A stretch of DNA of 64,000 nucleotides, taken from assembly GCA_026874595.1 (NCBI GenBank), contig JAPPUL010000079.1:735001-799000 (forward strand), read 5' to 3'. The stretch is from Sipunculus nudus. Its lineage: Eukaryota > Annelida > Sipuncula > Golfingiida > Sipunculidae. Below are positions 1 through 8,656 of this stretch, piece after piece. Within the stretch, counting starts at the first letter, position 1. Each line of letters opens with the position of its first letter. A program made the position numbers and the translations under genes. The notes beneath the pieces were generated by a model. That model saw only the letters and a program-made list of their open reading frames with translations. It did no database searches and was not told the DNA's origin.

Positions 1-1
1 T

Positions 2-358
2 TCGGAAGAGTTACTTAATGCCGTTACGGGATTATCTGCTAGTGGGCCTGCTTTTGTATTTATGTTTATAGAGGCGCTTGCGGATGGAGGGGTAAGAGCA
101 GGGCTTTCAAGAGCGGTTGCACTATCGCTTGCTGCGCAGACTGTATATGGTTCTGCTAAATTGTATTTAGAGAGTAATAAAGCAAGCAAAAAACATCCTG
201 GTGAGCTAAAAGATATGGTAAGTTCGCCTGGAGGAACTACTATTGAAGGCATTTCCGTACTTGAGAATGGTGGGTTTCGAGGTCTTGTAATAGAAAGTGT
301 TTTTAGCGCCTACAAAAAAGCATGTAAGTTGTCTAATTATAATCAAGATAATATTTAG
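2..358 (+). CDS. proC: pyrroline-5-carboxylate reductase, C-terminal part (truncated by window edge)
   Basis: The last 118 residues of ProC, which reduces 1-pyrroline-5-carboxylate to proline with NAD(P)H in the cytoplasm. The reading frame is open from base 2, so the start lies outside the window. The C-terminal dimerisation domain is clear: the [20 protein letters not shown] stretch, then DGGVRAGL, the AAQTV segment, and the family signature [14 protein letters not shown] followed by LENGGFRG. The end is normal for the family. The frameshifted GerMN gene converges on it and overlaps its last 26 bases. No terminator hairpin is visible between them. Confidence 0.95.
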   Translation, partial: SEELLNAVTGLSASGPAFVFMFIEALADGGVRAGLSRAVALSLAAQTVYGSAKLYLESNKASKKHPGELKDMVSSPGGTTIEGISVLENGGFRGLVIESVFSAYKKACKLSNYNQDNI

Positions 359-957
359 TATGTCCTAATATATCAAAACGATATAAAAACTCATCACGTT
401 CATAAGGGTATAGAAAGGAATTAAAGCCGTCTATAGTTTTTATAGGGCGAGATTCTACATATAACGATATTGCCTCAACTTCGTTTGACAGAGATTTAAA
501 GATTGTCGCTATTATAGAGTCTATTATAAGCCTTTTATTACGTATTTTAGAAACTTTTAGAAAGTCTCTAGAAAAGTTTATATGCAGATGCTTATCGACT
601 AAGAATATAGTTTTTAACTTCGTATCAGCTGAGAGTATAGACGAATTATTATAGCTTATATTGCCAAATAAAAGAAGATTTATAATATCTTCAATCTGCT
701 CTTTGATACTTTTACCTTTTAAGATTACTCGTTGTTCTAAGACAAGATATTCATATTCTGGCGTTGCAAAAAAAAAGGGTTACTTTCTTTTTAGTTACCT
801 TCTTTTCATTTGAATAGTCATTAATGTGTATATTTAAAAACATAAAGGCTAAAAAACCTATTACTATAGGCATTATATAACCAATTATACGGCTTGAGCT
901 TAGACTACTTGCACTTTTATTGTTTTTAAAATCGTTTTTAAATAATTCTAAAGCCAC
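333..957 (-). pseudogene. GerMN-domain membrane-anchored protein, interrupted by a frameshift
   Basis: Two minus-strand frames join into one protein of about 207 residues if one base is removed from a run of nine A (plus strand 768-776). The first frame starts at GTG 957, has one membrane segment (about residues 24-44) and stops soon after the run. The second frame is open for 141 codons to TAG at 333-335 and carries a GerMN-like pattern: a LLLFG step, the SADTKLKTIFLVD strand and INFSRDFL. GerMN domains occur in exported or anchored envelope proteins; the spirochaete function is unknown. It is the last gene downstream of the activase operon and overlaps the 3-prime end of proC. Whether the shift is a sequencing error, a decayed gene or a slippage switch cannot be told from one sequence. 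Confidence 0.7.
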
Positions 958-1030
958 ATCCTATTAAACACATATAAAAGAACCTGTAGCTTTAGAATTA
1001 TTATCTCCTTTACTAATTCCTTTTATAGGA

Positions 1031-2647
1031 CTAGTTCTTTAAAAGCTCCATCGCAAAATTACTTGCGGTTGAAACTAGCTTCTTGTCCTTTCCTACTTTA
1101 TAACTTGCTTTTTTGTGCTTTGATTTAAGTTTTAGCTCAATATCCTTTATTGTCAGACTCTCTTTTTGCAGAATATCATTAAATTCCTTTACTGCTATCT
1201 GTTTTGCCTTGTGTAACATCATCTGTACTCGAGAATATATATTAACAGCCCCATCCCCACTAGTTTCTATAGAACAGAATATTACATCCGGATAAAGCTC
1301 CTGCACTTTCGATTGTACCCCATCTGATACTGACGATGAGGGCATACAGCCAAAAGGCTTGACAGATAGTACCATATTTGCATTACGCTTTTTTGAGGCC
1401 ATTATTAGTTTACCCACTTCCATATATCCCTCTCCTCCTGATATATCCTTATTATAGAAATTATTCGATGCCTCCTGTAAGTCTTCTATCTTTGTTGGGG
1501 TATACTTTCCATATCTTGCTACTTTCAAATATAATTTGTAATATATTAGTAGTATCTTGTTAAATAAGGTTACGTATCTAAGAAGCTTCTTACTTGCTTT
1601 CTTACTCTCTATACCCCCTCCATCAACCCCTTTTAAGTTAACTCGGCTTTTATGAAAATCAGCTGTCTCCCACAATATATATCTTACCCAATCTACCACC
1701 GGCTGAATCCGTACCTCTGCTCCCTCACTCTCAAGCCATCTCTTTATCTTATAATTCCCTTCACCCTCCGTTGTCATCGCCCAAAACTCCCCTATCACAT
1801 TCACCACAGGCTTAACTTCTTTATAATCTACATCTATTTTAGAGAATTTCTTTCCAACCTTAGATAAGGCCCGTATAATTGACCTCTTACTCCTAAGCGC
1901 ATCCCCTAAAAGCTCCTTTGCCTCTTCTATTACCTTATCTGTATCCCCCTTATTAACTTCGTAGGGCCGTATCTTATAACCTAGCATGTTTACTATATCA
2001 CCCAGCATCATTCCCTTTATAAGCACCTTTAAAAATGCTAGGTTTATATTTATGATTTGTTCCTCGTTTGACTCCCCATCTACTCGTTGTTCAAATATTA
2101 ATACTCGAAACCCTTCAAAGCCTGATGCCTTAAGTGCCTGCCTATATTCACTCTCATACATCCCAAAACGACAGGGACCACATGCTCCTGCTGTCAAGAA
2201 TATATAATCTCTCTTTATCTCTTCTACCCCAAGACCACGCTCATCCCTAAGATATTGTAAATACTTTACTAGATTCCCTACCGTGTAATAAGTAGGATTG
2301 CATTGCCCTCGGTTTCCAAATTCTTTCCCGTTCCTTAAAGATTCTCCATCAGGGCAAGATAAACTCTCTACCATATAACCTAATCCATTAAGACCTTCCG
2401 CTATTAGCTTATCTTGTACACCCGTTAGGCTTTCAAGCAATATCTTAGTTTTACTGCGTTCTTTACTATACGCCGGCTTTTCATATGGCTTTGTCCAATG
2501 TTTGCTTTCTTTCTCTTCTATATTTAAATTCTTTCTTTGCTCTTCTTCAAAATCTTTAAGCCGCTCCTTTATCCATTCCTCCTTGCTTTGCTCCTTACTT
2601 GGAGCATCTGCCTTAACAGGACTTCCCATTTTTTTTATCTTTTCCAT
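1031..2647 (-). CDS. 2-hydroxyacyl-CoA dehydratase-like protein (COG3581 type)
   Basis: A 538-residue cytoplasmic protein resembling the C-terminal module often linked to BadF/BadG-type activases (COG3581/DUF2229-associated). After a charged, probably disordered N-terminus of about 70 residues come conserved cysteine motifs: CNPTYY near residue 115, GACGPCRFGMYE near 155, and FGCMPSS near 430. These suit an iron-sulfur enzyme of the hydroxyacyl-CoA dehydratase superfamily, but the substrate is unknown. It lies 141 bases after the double-ATPase gene, separated by a C-rich repeat array on the plus strand. An AAAGGAG ribosome site precedes the ATG. In some organisms this module is fused to the activase; here it is separate. 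Confidence 0.75.
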   Translation of the reverse strand: MEKIKKMGSPVKADAPSKEQSKEEWIKERLKDFEEEQRKNLNIEEKESKHWTKPYEKPAYSKERSKTKILLESLTGVQDKLIAEGLNGLGYMVESLSCPDGESLRNGKEFGNRGQCNPTYYTVGNLVKYLQYLRDERGLGVEEIKRDYIFLTAGACGPCRFGMYESEYRQALKASGFEGFRVLIFEQRVDGESNEEQIININLAFLKVLIKGMMLGDIVNMLGYKIRPYEVNKGDTDKVIEEAKELLGDALRSKRSIIRALSKVGKKFSKIDVDYKEVKPVVNVIGEFWAMTTEGEGNYKIKRWLESEGAEVRIQPVVDWVRYILWETADFHKSRVNLKGVDGGGIESKKASKKLLRYVTLFNKILLIYYKLYLKVARYGKYTPTKIEDLQEASNNFYNKDISGGEGYMEVGKLIMASKKRNANMVLSVKPFGCMPSSSVSDGVQSKVQELYPDVIFCSIETSGDGAVNIYSRVQMMLHKAKQIAVKEFNDILQKESLTIKDIELKLKSKHKKASYKVGKDKKLVSTASNFAMELLKN

Positions 2648-2694
2648 TTCATTTTTACTCCTTTTACTTTCTCATTATTTTTTCACCTCACTCT

Positions 2695-2783
2695 CCCCTC
2701 ACTCCCCCCTCACGTGCCCCCCTCTTGCCCCCTCTTGCCCCCTCTTGCCCCCTCTTGCCCCCCTCTCACTCTCCCCCCACCCC
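2695..2783 (-). repeat. G-rich tandem repeat spacer with G-quadruplex pattern
   Basis: The spacer between the two activase-operon genes is nearly pure C/T on the plus strand, so G-rich in the transcript. It has four perfect copies of the 10-mer cctcttgccc (2721-2760) flanked by further C runs. About nine runs of four to six C lie between 2695 and 2783, with 5-base loops in the repeat core. This satisfies the usual G3+N1-7 quadruplex pattern many times over. It could affect RNA stability or downstream translation; that is inference. Confidence 0.75.
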
Positions 2784-2788
2784 AATTC

Positions 2789-5700
2789 TTATATACATAC
2801 CCGCTCTTTATCACCTGCCACCGCCCCTTCCCTTACCATCATCTCCCACTCCCTTGCAAGTTCTTCATATTTTCTATCTAGTAACTCTTTAAGGTCTCCT
2901 TCTCGCTCATTATGACGCTTAAGTGTCTCTTCATACTGTTCCAAAAAGTATTTTACTGTTTTAGTTCTTATCTTTATTGAACCGCTTGGCTTGTTTTCGT
3001 CTATATCGTGGAATGTAAAGTGTGGCGTTTTCGTTGCTTCTAGTATATTCTCTATCACTGTGTATATGGGTGCGTCGTGGCCACATTTGAAGTTACTAAG
3101 ATCCACAACCACTATGTTTGGATGCCTAGCTGCAAACTTTGCCGCCCATATCTTCATTGAACTGTTTTCTGAATAGCAATTCTTCCATACATCTGTTACA
3201 TCCATTGGGTTATTTATTACTCCAGCTTCTAGATCTTTCTTAAATACTTCTTTTAAAATATCATCTCCCGTTGGCAGGCTCCTCATCGATAGCACCGGGA
3301 TCCCTGTAAGTTGCAAGCTTTCAAGTATTCCATGATTTAGTCCTGGATCATTATGATATGGACGCCCTATCATAAGAATTCCTACTCGTCCGTCGTTACT
3401 AAGATTCTCAAGCAGTATTCGCCCCTTCTCTTTCATTAGATCATTAAACTTCTTTAACGCATTTGCTCCTTCTTTATACGCAAAGTCACTCTCTTCTTCC
3501 GTTATGTCTAAGATCTCCTTGAAACTTTCGTATAACTGACTTTGGAATAAATAGGGTTCGCTCATGGCATATGACGGATTTACATACTTTATCCCCTTCT
3601 CATCAAATACATCTTTCTCCTTTGTAAAAGATGATTTAACTACCTCAGGAGACCCTGATACCACCGGGCATGCCATATTGTTTTGCGTATTTACAAGCTG
3701 CGTTTGTAAATTTATTATTATCGGGAAAAATATCATGTCTAGCGGCTTATTTGCTCTTGACTTCTTATAAAGCAAATTATGTATATGTGCATTAGTTACT
3801 TTTGATGGAAAGCAAGGATCTACTGAACCCCATTTTGACCCGTGGGACCACAGTTCCTCACTTGTGTAATCTGAATATATTATGTTTTCAGAGCGTATGC
3901 CAAGTGCCTCAAGATAACTTGTCCAGAATGGGGCTGTTGAATAGCTATTTAGTACCCTAGGTATCCCTATCCTAAGCTTTTGTCGGGCAAGATAGGCTTT
4001 CTTACGGCTTATTTTAACTTCTTCCTCATTCCTAACTCGACCTTCCAAATTGTTTACTCTCTCCGTTGACAAGGACTTTTCTTTTATGCCTTCTTCTATA
4101 TCTGCTTCTATACCCTCTAACGATTCATCACTATAAAGTCTTTTCACATCAAAACTCTTAAACGCCAGCTTCGATTCGTAATCTACTAGATTTGGATACT
4201 TCTTCTTAAGTTCTATATTATTTGCACTATAAACCTTAAGTGCTTCCTTATTTTCAAACATCCCCTTATCACACGAAAACCCTGATATATATCTTACATT
4301 AAAACCATTTGGCGTTTTCGTGTCTATAAAAGTTCTCGAACAATTATTTGAACAAAATGTACACTTTGTCTCCTCAGAGGTTTTTGTCTCATACGTTATC
4401 TTTATAACCTCATCAAGCCCTACAAAACTTGTTTTACCACCTTTCTTTTCAACCACTTCTATTGCCTCTATACAAGCCCCTATTGCTCCTGCCTCTCCTG
4501 TATGCGGATGAGTCATAACTTGCGCATTTGGCACCTTCTCCTTTATATAATCTACTTGTGCCTTAACTGCTGCTAGGTTATATTGTGTGCCACCTTGTAA
4601 GACAAACCGAGTCCCATACTTTTGTAAGTTCGGTTCTTGCACCACATATTGCCATATGTTTAACGGAAGCACTAACGCAAGTCCTGCCATAAGCTCTTCT
4701 TTACTCCATCCTTGCTGTTGAAAGTTTACTTTATCTTGCTCCATAAAAACAGCACATCCATAATTAAATATTGGCGCTATTTTGGCTTTAAAAGCATAGT
4801 CTGCATACTTTCTTATGTCTATACCAAACTGCTGGGCCATGCTTTGAAGAAAATATCCATTGCCGGCTGAGCACTGTGTGTTTAACTTAAAATCCTTAAC
4901 TCGTCCATGCTCCATGAATAAAACCTTTATATCCTGCCCGCCAACATCAACTATTACATCTACTTCTCCAAAATAATGCACTGACGACTTCATGTGGGCT
5001 ACCGTCTCAACCAAATTTACATCGCACAACATCGTCTTTTCTAATACATCTGCTGCATAACCTGTTGCCCCAAAACCCTTTATCTCAAGCTTACACCCCT
5101 CCCCCTCTACCTCCTTTGAAAGCTGTTTTAATATTTGCTTTGTGTCCTCTATCGGATTGCCGTTTGACAGCTGGTATACCTTACTTATTATCTCCTTATC
5201 TTTATTCATTAATACCGCTTTTGTTGACGTTGAACCCCCATCAAGCCCTATATATCCCTCTACTACTTCTCCCCTCCTATAATTATAGCCCCTGAACTTT
5301 GGTATCTCGTATTCTTCTATAAATGTCTTATACTCCGCTGCATTTCCTACTAACCCAGGCGCCGCACCTCCTTGCATAAGCCTATCTTGTCGCCCTTTTT
5401 CTATATATTCTCTCAACTCCGTTAATCCCTTATTTCTACCTACTTCTTCCTTCTCACCAAGCCCATATACTCCACATCCATACGCTGCGTAATATTGCGA
5501 GTTCTCAGGCACTATCACTAACTCATCCATAACATCTGCTAATAATCGACCCCCATCTATTGTCTTCGGCACCCACTTCCTCTCTTCCCATACTTCCTTT
5601 ATCCGCTGTTGCCACCCTTCAAGCAGGAATTTTAAAAACGTATTTGGACCCCCAAGCAATACCACCTTGTCCCTAAGAAGATTCCCACGCATCAATACAC

Positions 5701-6325
5701 TTAAGTTTTGGCGGATTATTGCATCCGCCAACGATATCATTATATCTTCCGCTGGGATACTCGCTTTTAATAAATTTACAACGTCTGTTTCTGCAAATAC
5801 ACCGCATTTTGCCGCTATACTATGTAACTTTGTATCATCAAAATGTATCTTGGAAAGCTCCTCGTTACTTATTCCCACCTTCGCAACTATCTTATCTATT
5901 GTCGCTCCCGTCCCGCCTGCACATTTGTCATTCATACTCGCAAACAATTGCCGCTTCTTTGTCTTTGGATCCTCCTTCCATATAACCACTTTTGCATCTT
6001 GTCCCCCAAGCTCTATTACAGACCCCGCATCCTCCCCATGCAACTCCTCTACTGCCATTATCACCGCATTTACCTCTTGCACAAATCGTCCCCCTACATA
6101 AGGCGTTACCGTCCCTCCCCCGCTGCCAGTTACAAATATTCTAAGATCTTCACATACTTCTTCTTTTATCTTTTCTAGAAACTCAAGCACAAGCTCTGCC
6201 TGACGCGTCTCATGCCGCTTATAATCCTTCCACAATATCTCTTTATCTTTATTCATAACAACGCATTTTACCGTCGTAGAACCAACATCAAGCCCCACTA
6301 TCGCTTCCTCTATCCTTTTTTCCAT
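2789..6325 (-). CDS. large BadF/BadG/BcrA/BcrD-type activase with two ATPase domains and a DUF2229 domain
   Basis: A 1178-residue protein of the COG1924/COG3580 kind. Domain 1 (about 1-300) begins GLDVGSTTVK. Domain 2 (about 355-650) begins GLDGGSTSTK. Each keeps the two cysteines that in HgdC-type activases bind the bridging 4Fe-4S cluster: NDKCAGGTG and AAKCGVFAE in the first, NTQCSAGNG and YGCAVFMEQ in the second. A CTFCSNNC motif follows near residue 675. A DUF2229-like region (about 790-1110) contains DPCFPSKVTNAHIHNLL and GRPYHNDPGLNHG. Known relatives use ATP to drive an electron onto a hydroxyacyl-CoA dehydratase; the partner of this very large class is unproven. An AAGGAAG site precedes the ATG. 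The TetR gene is 117 bases upstream on the same strand. Confidence 0.85.
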   Translation of the reverse strand: MEKRIEEAIVGLDVGSTTVKCVVMNKDKEILWKDYKRHETRQAELVLEFLEKIKEEVCEDLRIFVTGSGGGTVTPYVGGRFVQEVNAVIMAVEELHGEDAGSVIELGGQDAKVVIWKEDPKTKKRQLFASMNDKCAGGTGATIDKIVAKVGISNEELSKIHFDDTKLHSIAAKCGVFAETDVVNLLKASIPAEDIMISLADAIIRQNLSVLMRGNLLRDKVVLLGGPNTFLKFLLEGWQQRIKEVWEERKWVPKTIDGGRLLADVMDELVIVPENSQYYAAYGCGVYGLGEKEEVGRNKGLTELREYIEKGRQDRLMQGGAAPGLVGNAAEYKTFIEEYEIPKFRGYNYRRGEVVEGYIGLDGGSTSTKAVLMNKDKEIISKVYQLSNGNPIEDTKQILKQLSKEVEGEGCKLEIKGFGATGYAADVLEKTMLCDVNLVETVAHMKSSVHYFGEVDVIVDVGGQDIKVLFMEHGRVKDFKLNTQCSAGNGYFLQSMAQQFGIDIRKYADYAFKAKIAPIFNYGCAVFMEQDKVNFQQQGWSKEELMAGLALVLPLNIWQYVVQEPNLQKYGTRFVLQGGTQYNLAAVKAQVDYIKEKVPNAQVMTHPHTGEAGAIGACIEAIEVVEKKGGKTSFVGLDEVIKITYETKTSEETKCTFCSNNCSRTFIDTKTPNGFNVRYISGFSCDKGMFENKEALKVYSANNIELKKKYPNLVDYESKLAFKSFDVKRLYSDESLEGIEADIEEGIKEKSLSTERVNNLEGRVRNEEEVKISRKKAYLARQKLRIGIPRVLNSYSTAPFWTSYLEALGIRSENIIYSDYTSEELWSHGSKWGSVDPCFPSKVTNAHIHNLLYKKSRANKPLDMIFFPIIINLQTQLVNTQNNMACPVVSGSPEVVKSSFTKEKDVFDEKGIKYVNPSYAMSEPYLFQSQLYESFKEILDITEEESDFAYKEGANALKKFNDLMKEKGRILLENLSNDGRVGILMIGRPYHNDPGLNHGILESLQLTGIPVLSMRSLPTGDDILKEVFKKDLEAGVINNPMDVTDVWKNCYSENSSMKIWAAKFAARHPNIVVVDLSNFKCGHDAPIYTVIENILEATKTPHFTFHDIDENKPSGSIKIRTKTVKYFLEQYEETLKRHNEREGDLKELLDRKYEELAREWEMMVREGAVAGDKERVCI

Positions 6326-6370
6326 ATATACTTTACTTCCTTAAATTCTTATTTTTTTTAAAACTCTTCT

Positions 6371-6403
6371 CCCACACCCCTACACCCCTACACCCCCACA
6401 CCC
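6371..6403 (-). repeat. G-rich spacer with G-quadruplex pattern
   Basis: Between the TetR gene and the large activase gene the plus strand carries five C runs of 3, 4, 4, 5 and 3 bases (6371-6373, 6377-6380, 6385-6388, 6393-6397, 6401-6403). They are separated by aca, taca, taca and aca. The transcript therefore has five G runs with 3-4 base loops, a textbook intramolecular quadruplex pattern. It begins about 46 bases upstream of the activase start. Confidence 0.7.
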
Positions 6404-6442
6404 TAACATCAATACCACCATAATTCTTTAATAAAGATTATT

Positions 6443-7060
6443 CTATGTAATCCTCTTCTCTTTTCCCTCTCCCCTCTCCTGCCATAATCCACGTAAGGCA
6501 AAGTCTATAAATCCATTTATGACATCTTCTCTCTCTTTCGCTGACACTATGTTCTCATCTATTATATGCAGCGCAAGCTCCTTTATCACTCCCAATAAGC
6601 TTAATGATACATAATATGTATTACACTCCCTTAGTAGCTTAAGCTCTATCCCTTCTCTTAACGCTTTGTCTATCATCATTACACCTTCTTTATAGAAAAC
6701 CTTCAGCTTCTCATCTGCTCCATCATCTATCCCATAGGCATAGTTTAATATAAGCTTTGTCAAATACCGACGTTTATAAAAAACTTCTACCAAATCAGCC
6801 ATATTTCGTCTTATCTGGTATATAGCACTGTCTTTACTCGCTAAGTCTATCTTCCTTATTGCTCTATCCACCGATGAAAAAAAACTATCCAAAAGTTCAC
6901 AAAATATCTCCTTCTTACCTCCATAATAAGTATATAACGCCCCCCGAGATATTCCCGCCTCCTTTGCTATCATTCCCACTGAAGTGTTCATAAAACCATA
7001 CCTGGAAAACAACTTCTCTGCACTCTCTAATATATTTCGCTTCTGCTTAAGTCCTACCAT
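6443..7060 (-). CDS. TetR/AcrR-family transcriptional regulator
   Basis: A 205-residue regulator. The N-terminal helix-turn-helix is typical: RNILESAEKLFSRYGF, then TSVGMIAKEAGISRGALY and TYYGGKKEIF (about residues 8-53). The remaining 150 residues are the variable ligand-binding helical domain. It is the first gene of the minus-strand activase operon, and a consensus promoter with an imperfect palindrome lies upstream (7177-7232). Autoregulation and control of the activase genes are therefore likely. The effector could be an acyl-CoA or related metabolite given the neighbours, but nothing in the sequence proves it. Confidence 0.9.
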   Translation of the reverse strand: MVGLKQKRNILESAEKLFSRYGFMNTSVGMIAKEAGISRGALYTYYGGKKEIFCELLDSFFSSVDRAIRKIDLASKDSAIYQIRRNMADLVEVFYKRRYLTKLILNYAYGIDDGADEKLKVFYKEGVMMIDKALREGIELKLLRECNTYYVSLSLLGVIKELALHIIDENIVSAKEREDVINGFIDFALRGLWQERGEGKEKRIT

Positions 7061-7176
7061 GTTTTTCTACATCCCTCTTTTTTACCTTTTTCTCTATCGC
7101 TTTCTTTTATCCTTTATTCCTATCCTTTATCCTAAACTATTTTAAAACGTCTAGTCTAATCTTTATACCCAATATG

Positions 7177-7197
7177 GAATATCCGACACGAACATTC
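7177..7197. promoter_or_regulatory. candidate TetR operator
   Basis: A 21-base imperfect palindrome with arms GAATATCC and GAACATTC around GACAC; six of eight arm positions pair. It lies immediately downstream of the minus-strand -10 box, at the expected transcription start of the TetR gene. That is where an autorepressor site usually sits. Confidence 0.45.
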
Positions 7198-7203
7198 ACG
7201 GGA

Positions 7204-7232
7204 ATTATAATATAAGCTTTACACATTGTCAA
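7204..7232 (-). promoter_or_regulatory. consensus sigma-70-type promoter for the TetR-activase operon
   Basis: On the minus strand TTGACA (7232-7227) is followed by a 17-base spacer and TATAAT (7209-7204). Both boxes match consensus exactly. The predicted start is near 7197, giving a leader of about 137 bases before the TetR ATG at 7060. Confidence 0.75.
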
Positions 7233-7408
7233 CTTTTTTTATACTTTTTAAATATTTCATATCTATCTTAACATGCTTATAATAAGCCATTTACACATCT
7301 ACAATATTCGTTAGCCTGAACACTGTGTCTAGTTTTTAATAGCTTTATAACTTCACATTTATAGCTTCACAAAAGAAAAACTTTTTATAAATCCGTATAT
7401 TATTTATT

Positions 7409-7437
7409 TTGACAACGTTACTTTTAGATATTATTAT
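7409..7437 (+). promoter_or_regulatory. sigma-70-type promoter for the glycosyltransferase gene
   Basis: TTGACA (7409-7414), a 17-base spacer and TATTAT (7432-7437). An AACGGAG ribosome site at 7453-7459 and a TTG start at 7469 follow. Between this promoter and the divergent TetR promoter (7233-7408) I see only AT-rich sequence. Confidence 0.7.
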
Positions 7438-7468
7438 CTATCTAAGTTTTGTAACGGAGTAGTCTATT

Positions 7469-8623
7469 TTGAACGTTTTGCTTATAAACTATGAGTTCCC
7501 TCCATTAGGCGGAGGTGCAAGTAATGCAACTTATAATATTGCAAAATGTATGAGCGAATATAATCACAATATTTTTATCTTATCTTCTTTATTCAAAGGC
7601 CTTAAACCTTTTGAGTCAATACATAATGACAAAATAAAAATTATTCGTATCCCGGTCTTTAGAAAATATAAAGAAGCCTCATCTTTAATCGAACTTCTAC
7701 TCTTTACCATAAAAAGCCCGTTTTATGCTATAAAAATCACTCGGCAGTTTAATATCACAAATACCATCGCTTTCTTTAGCATCCCATGCGGTATCCCTGC
7801 TTTTATATTAAAAGCTATTTACAAAATCCCTTATGTTATTTCTCTACGTGGTGCTGATGTTCCAGGATTTGTCGAACGTAGAATCTCAGTACTTCACACT
7901 TTTTTAAAACCTTTAACAAAACTTATTTGGAGAAAAGCTACTCATGTCATCGCCAATAGCAACGGGCTTAGAAACCTTGCTCTTAAAACTTTATCCAAGA
8001 ATATTACAATAGGTATTATCCCAAACGGTATTGACTCCAATTTTTATACACCAAATATAAAAACTCAAAAAGACAACCAAAAAAAAACATATATTAAATT
8101 ATTATTTGTAGGACGCTTTTCTAAGCAAAAGGGTTGGCATACTTTAATTGAACTTATTGATATTTTAAGGCACAAGATAAATTTTAAACTACATCTAGTT
8201 GGCGATGGGCCCGATAAAAAACATTTTGAAACCAAGATCCAAAAACAAGGGCTTCAAGACTTTGTTTCATATTCTGGTTGGCTTTCTAAGGAAGATTTAG
8301 CAAAAGAATATAAAAAACATGATATTTTAACTATTCCATCACTTTCTGAGGGCATGCCAAATGTTGTCTCAGAGGCTATGGCTTCTGGTCTTGCTATTGT
8401 TGCAAGTAAAATAAGCGGCAGTGAGGAACTTGTTATTGACGGCTACAACGGTTTCCTTTATGAGCTTGGTGATACTAAATCATTTGCTGATAAGATAATT
8501 AACATATATAAAAACGACTCTTTAGACAAAATGAAATTAAATAGTAGAAAGCTTATTTGTGATAGGTATTCTTGGGAGAAAACTACCCTAGATTATATTG
8601 CGCTGCTTAAAAATAGTAATTGA
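7469..8623 (+). CDS. GT4-family glycosyltransferase
   Basis: A 384-residue GT-B fold glycosyltransferase that would move a sugar from a nucleotide-sugar donor to an envelope or polysaccharide acceptor. The N-terminal half has the glycine-rich EFPPLGGGASN loop. The C-terminal donor half begins KLLFVGRFSKQKGW and contains the E-x7-E signature in SEGMPNVVSEAMASG, followed by SGSEELVIDGYNGFL. There is no signal peptide. The start is TTG, chosen because AACGGAG lies nine bases upstream. A nine-A run at 8079-8087 lies inside the frame and is intact. The gene precedes a LamG lipoprotein by 33 bases. The acceptor is unknown. Confidence 0.88.
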   Translation: MNVLLINYEFPPLGGGASNATYNIAKCMSEYNHNIFILSSLFKGLKPFESIHNDKIKIIRIPVFRKYKEASSLIELLLFTIKSPFYAIKITRQFNITNTIAFFSIPCGIPAFILKAIYKIPYVISLRGADVPGFVERRISVLHTFLKPLTKLIWRKATHVIANSNGLRNLALKTLSKNITIGIIPNGIDSNFYTPNIKTQKDNQKKTYIKLLFVGRFSKQKGWHTLIELIDILRHKINFKLHLVGDGPDKKHFETKIQKQGLQDFVSYSGWLSKEDLAKEYKKHDILTIPSLSEGMPNVVSEAMASGLAIVASKISGSEELVIDGYNGFLYELGDTKSFADKIINIYKNDSLDKMKLNSRKLICDRYSWEKTTLDYIALLKNSN

Positions 8624-8656
8624 TATATCTTTTTATGCGGTTTATACATTATATTA

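Noticed and set aside
751-957. Stand-alone 68-residue gene
   Set aside because: It is the N-terminal part of the frameshifted GerMN protein; the C-terminal frame is open for 141 further codons.
2502-2915. Plus-strand proline- and serine-rich frames over the C-rich repeats
   Set aside because: They are antisense shadows of the activase genes and the G-rich spacer; no start signals.
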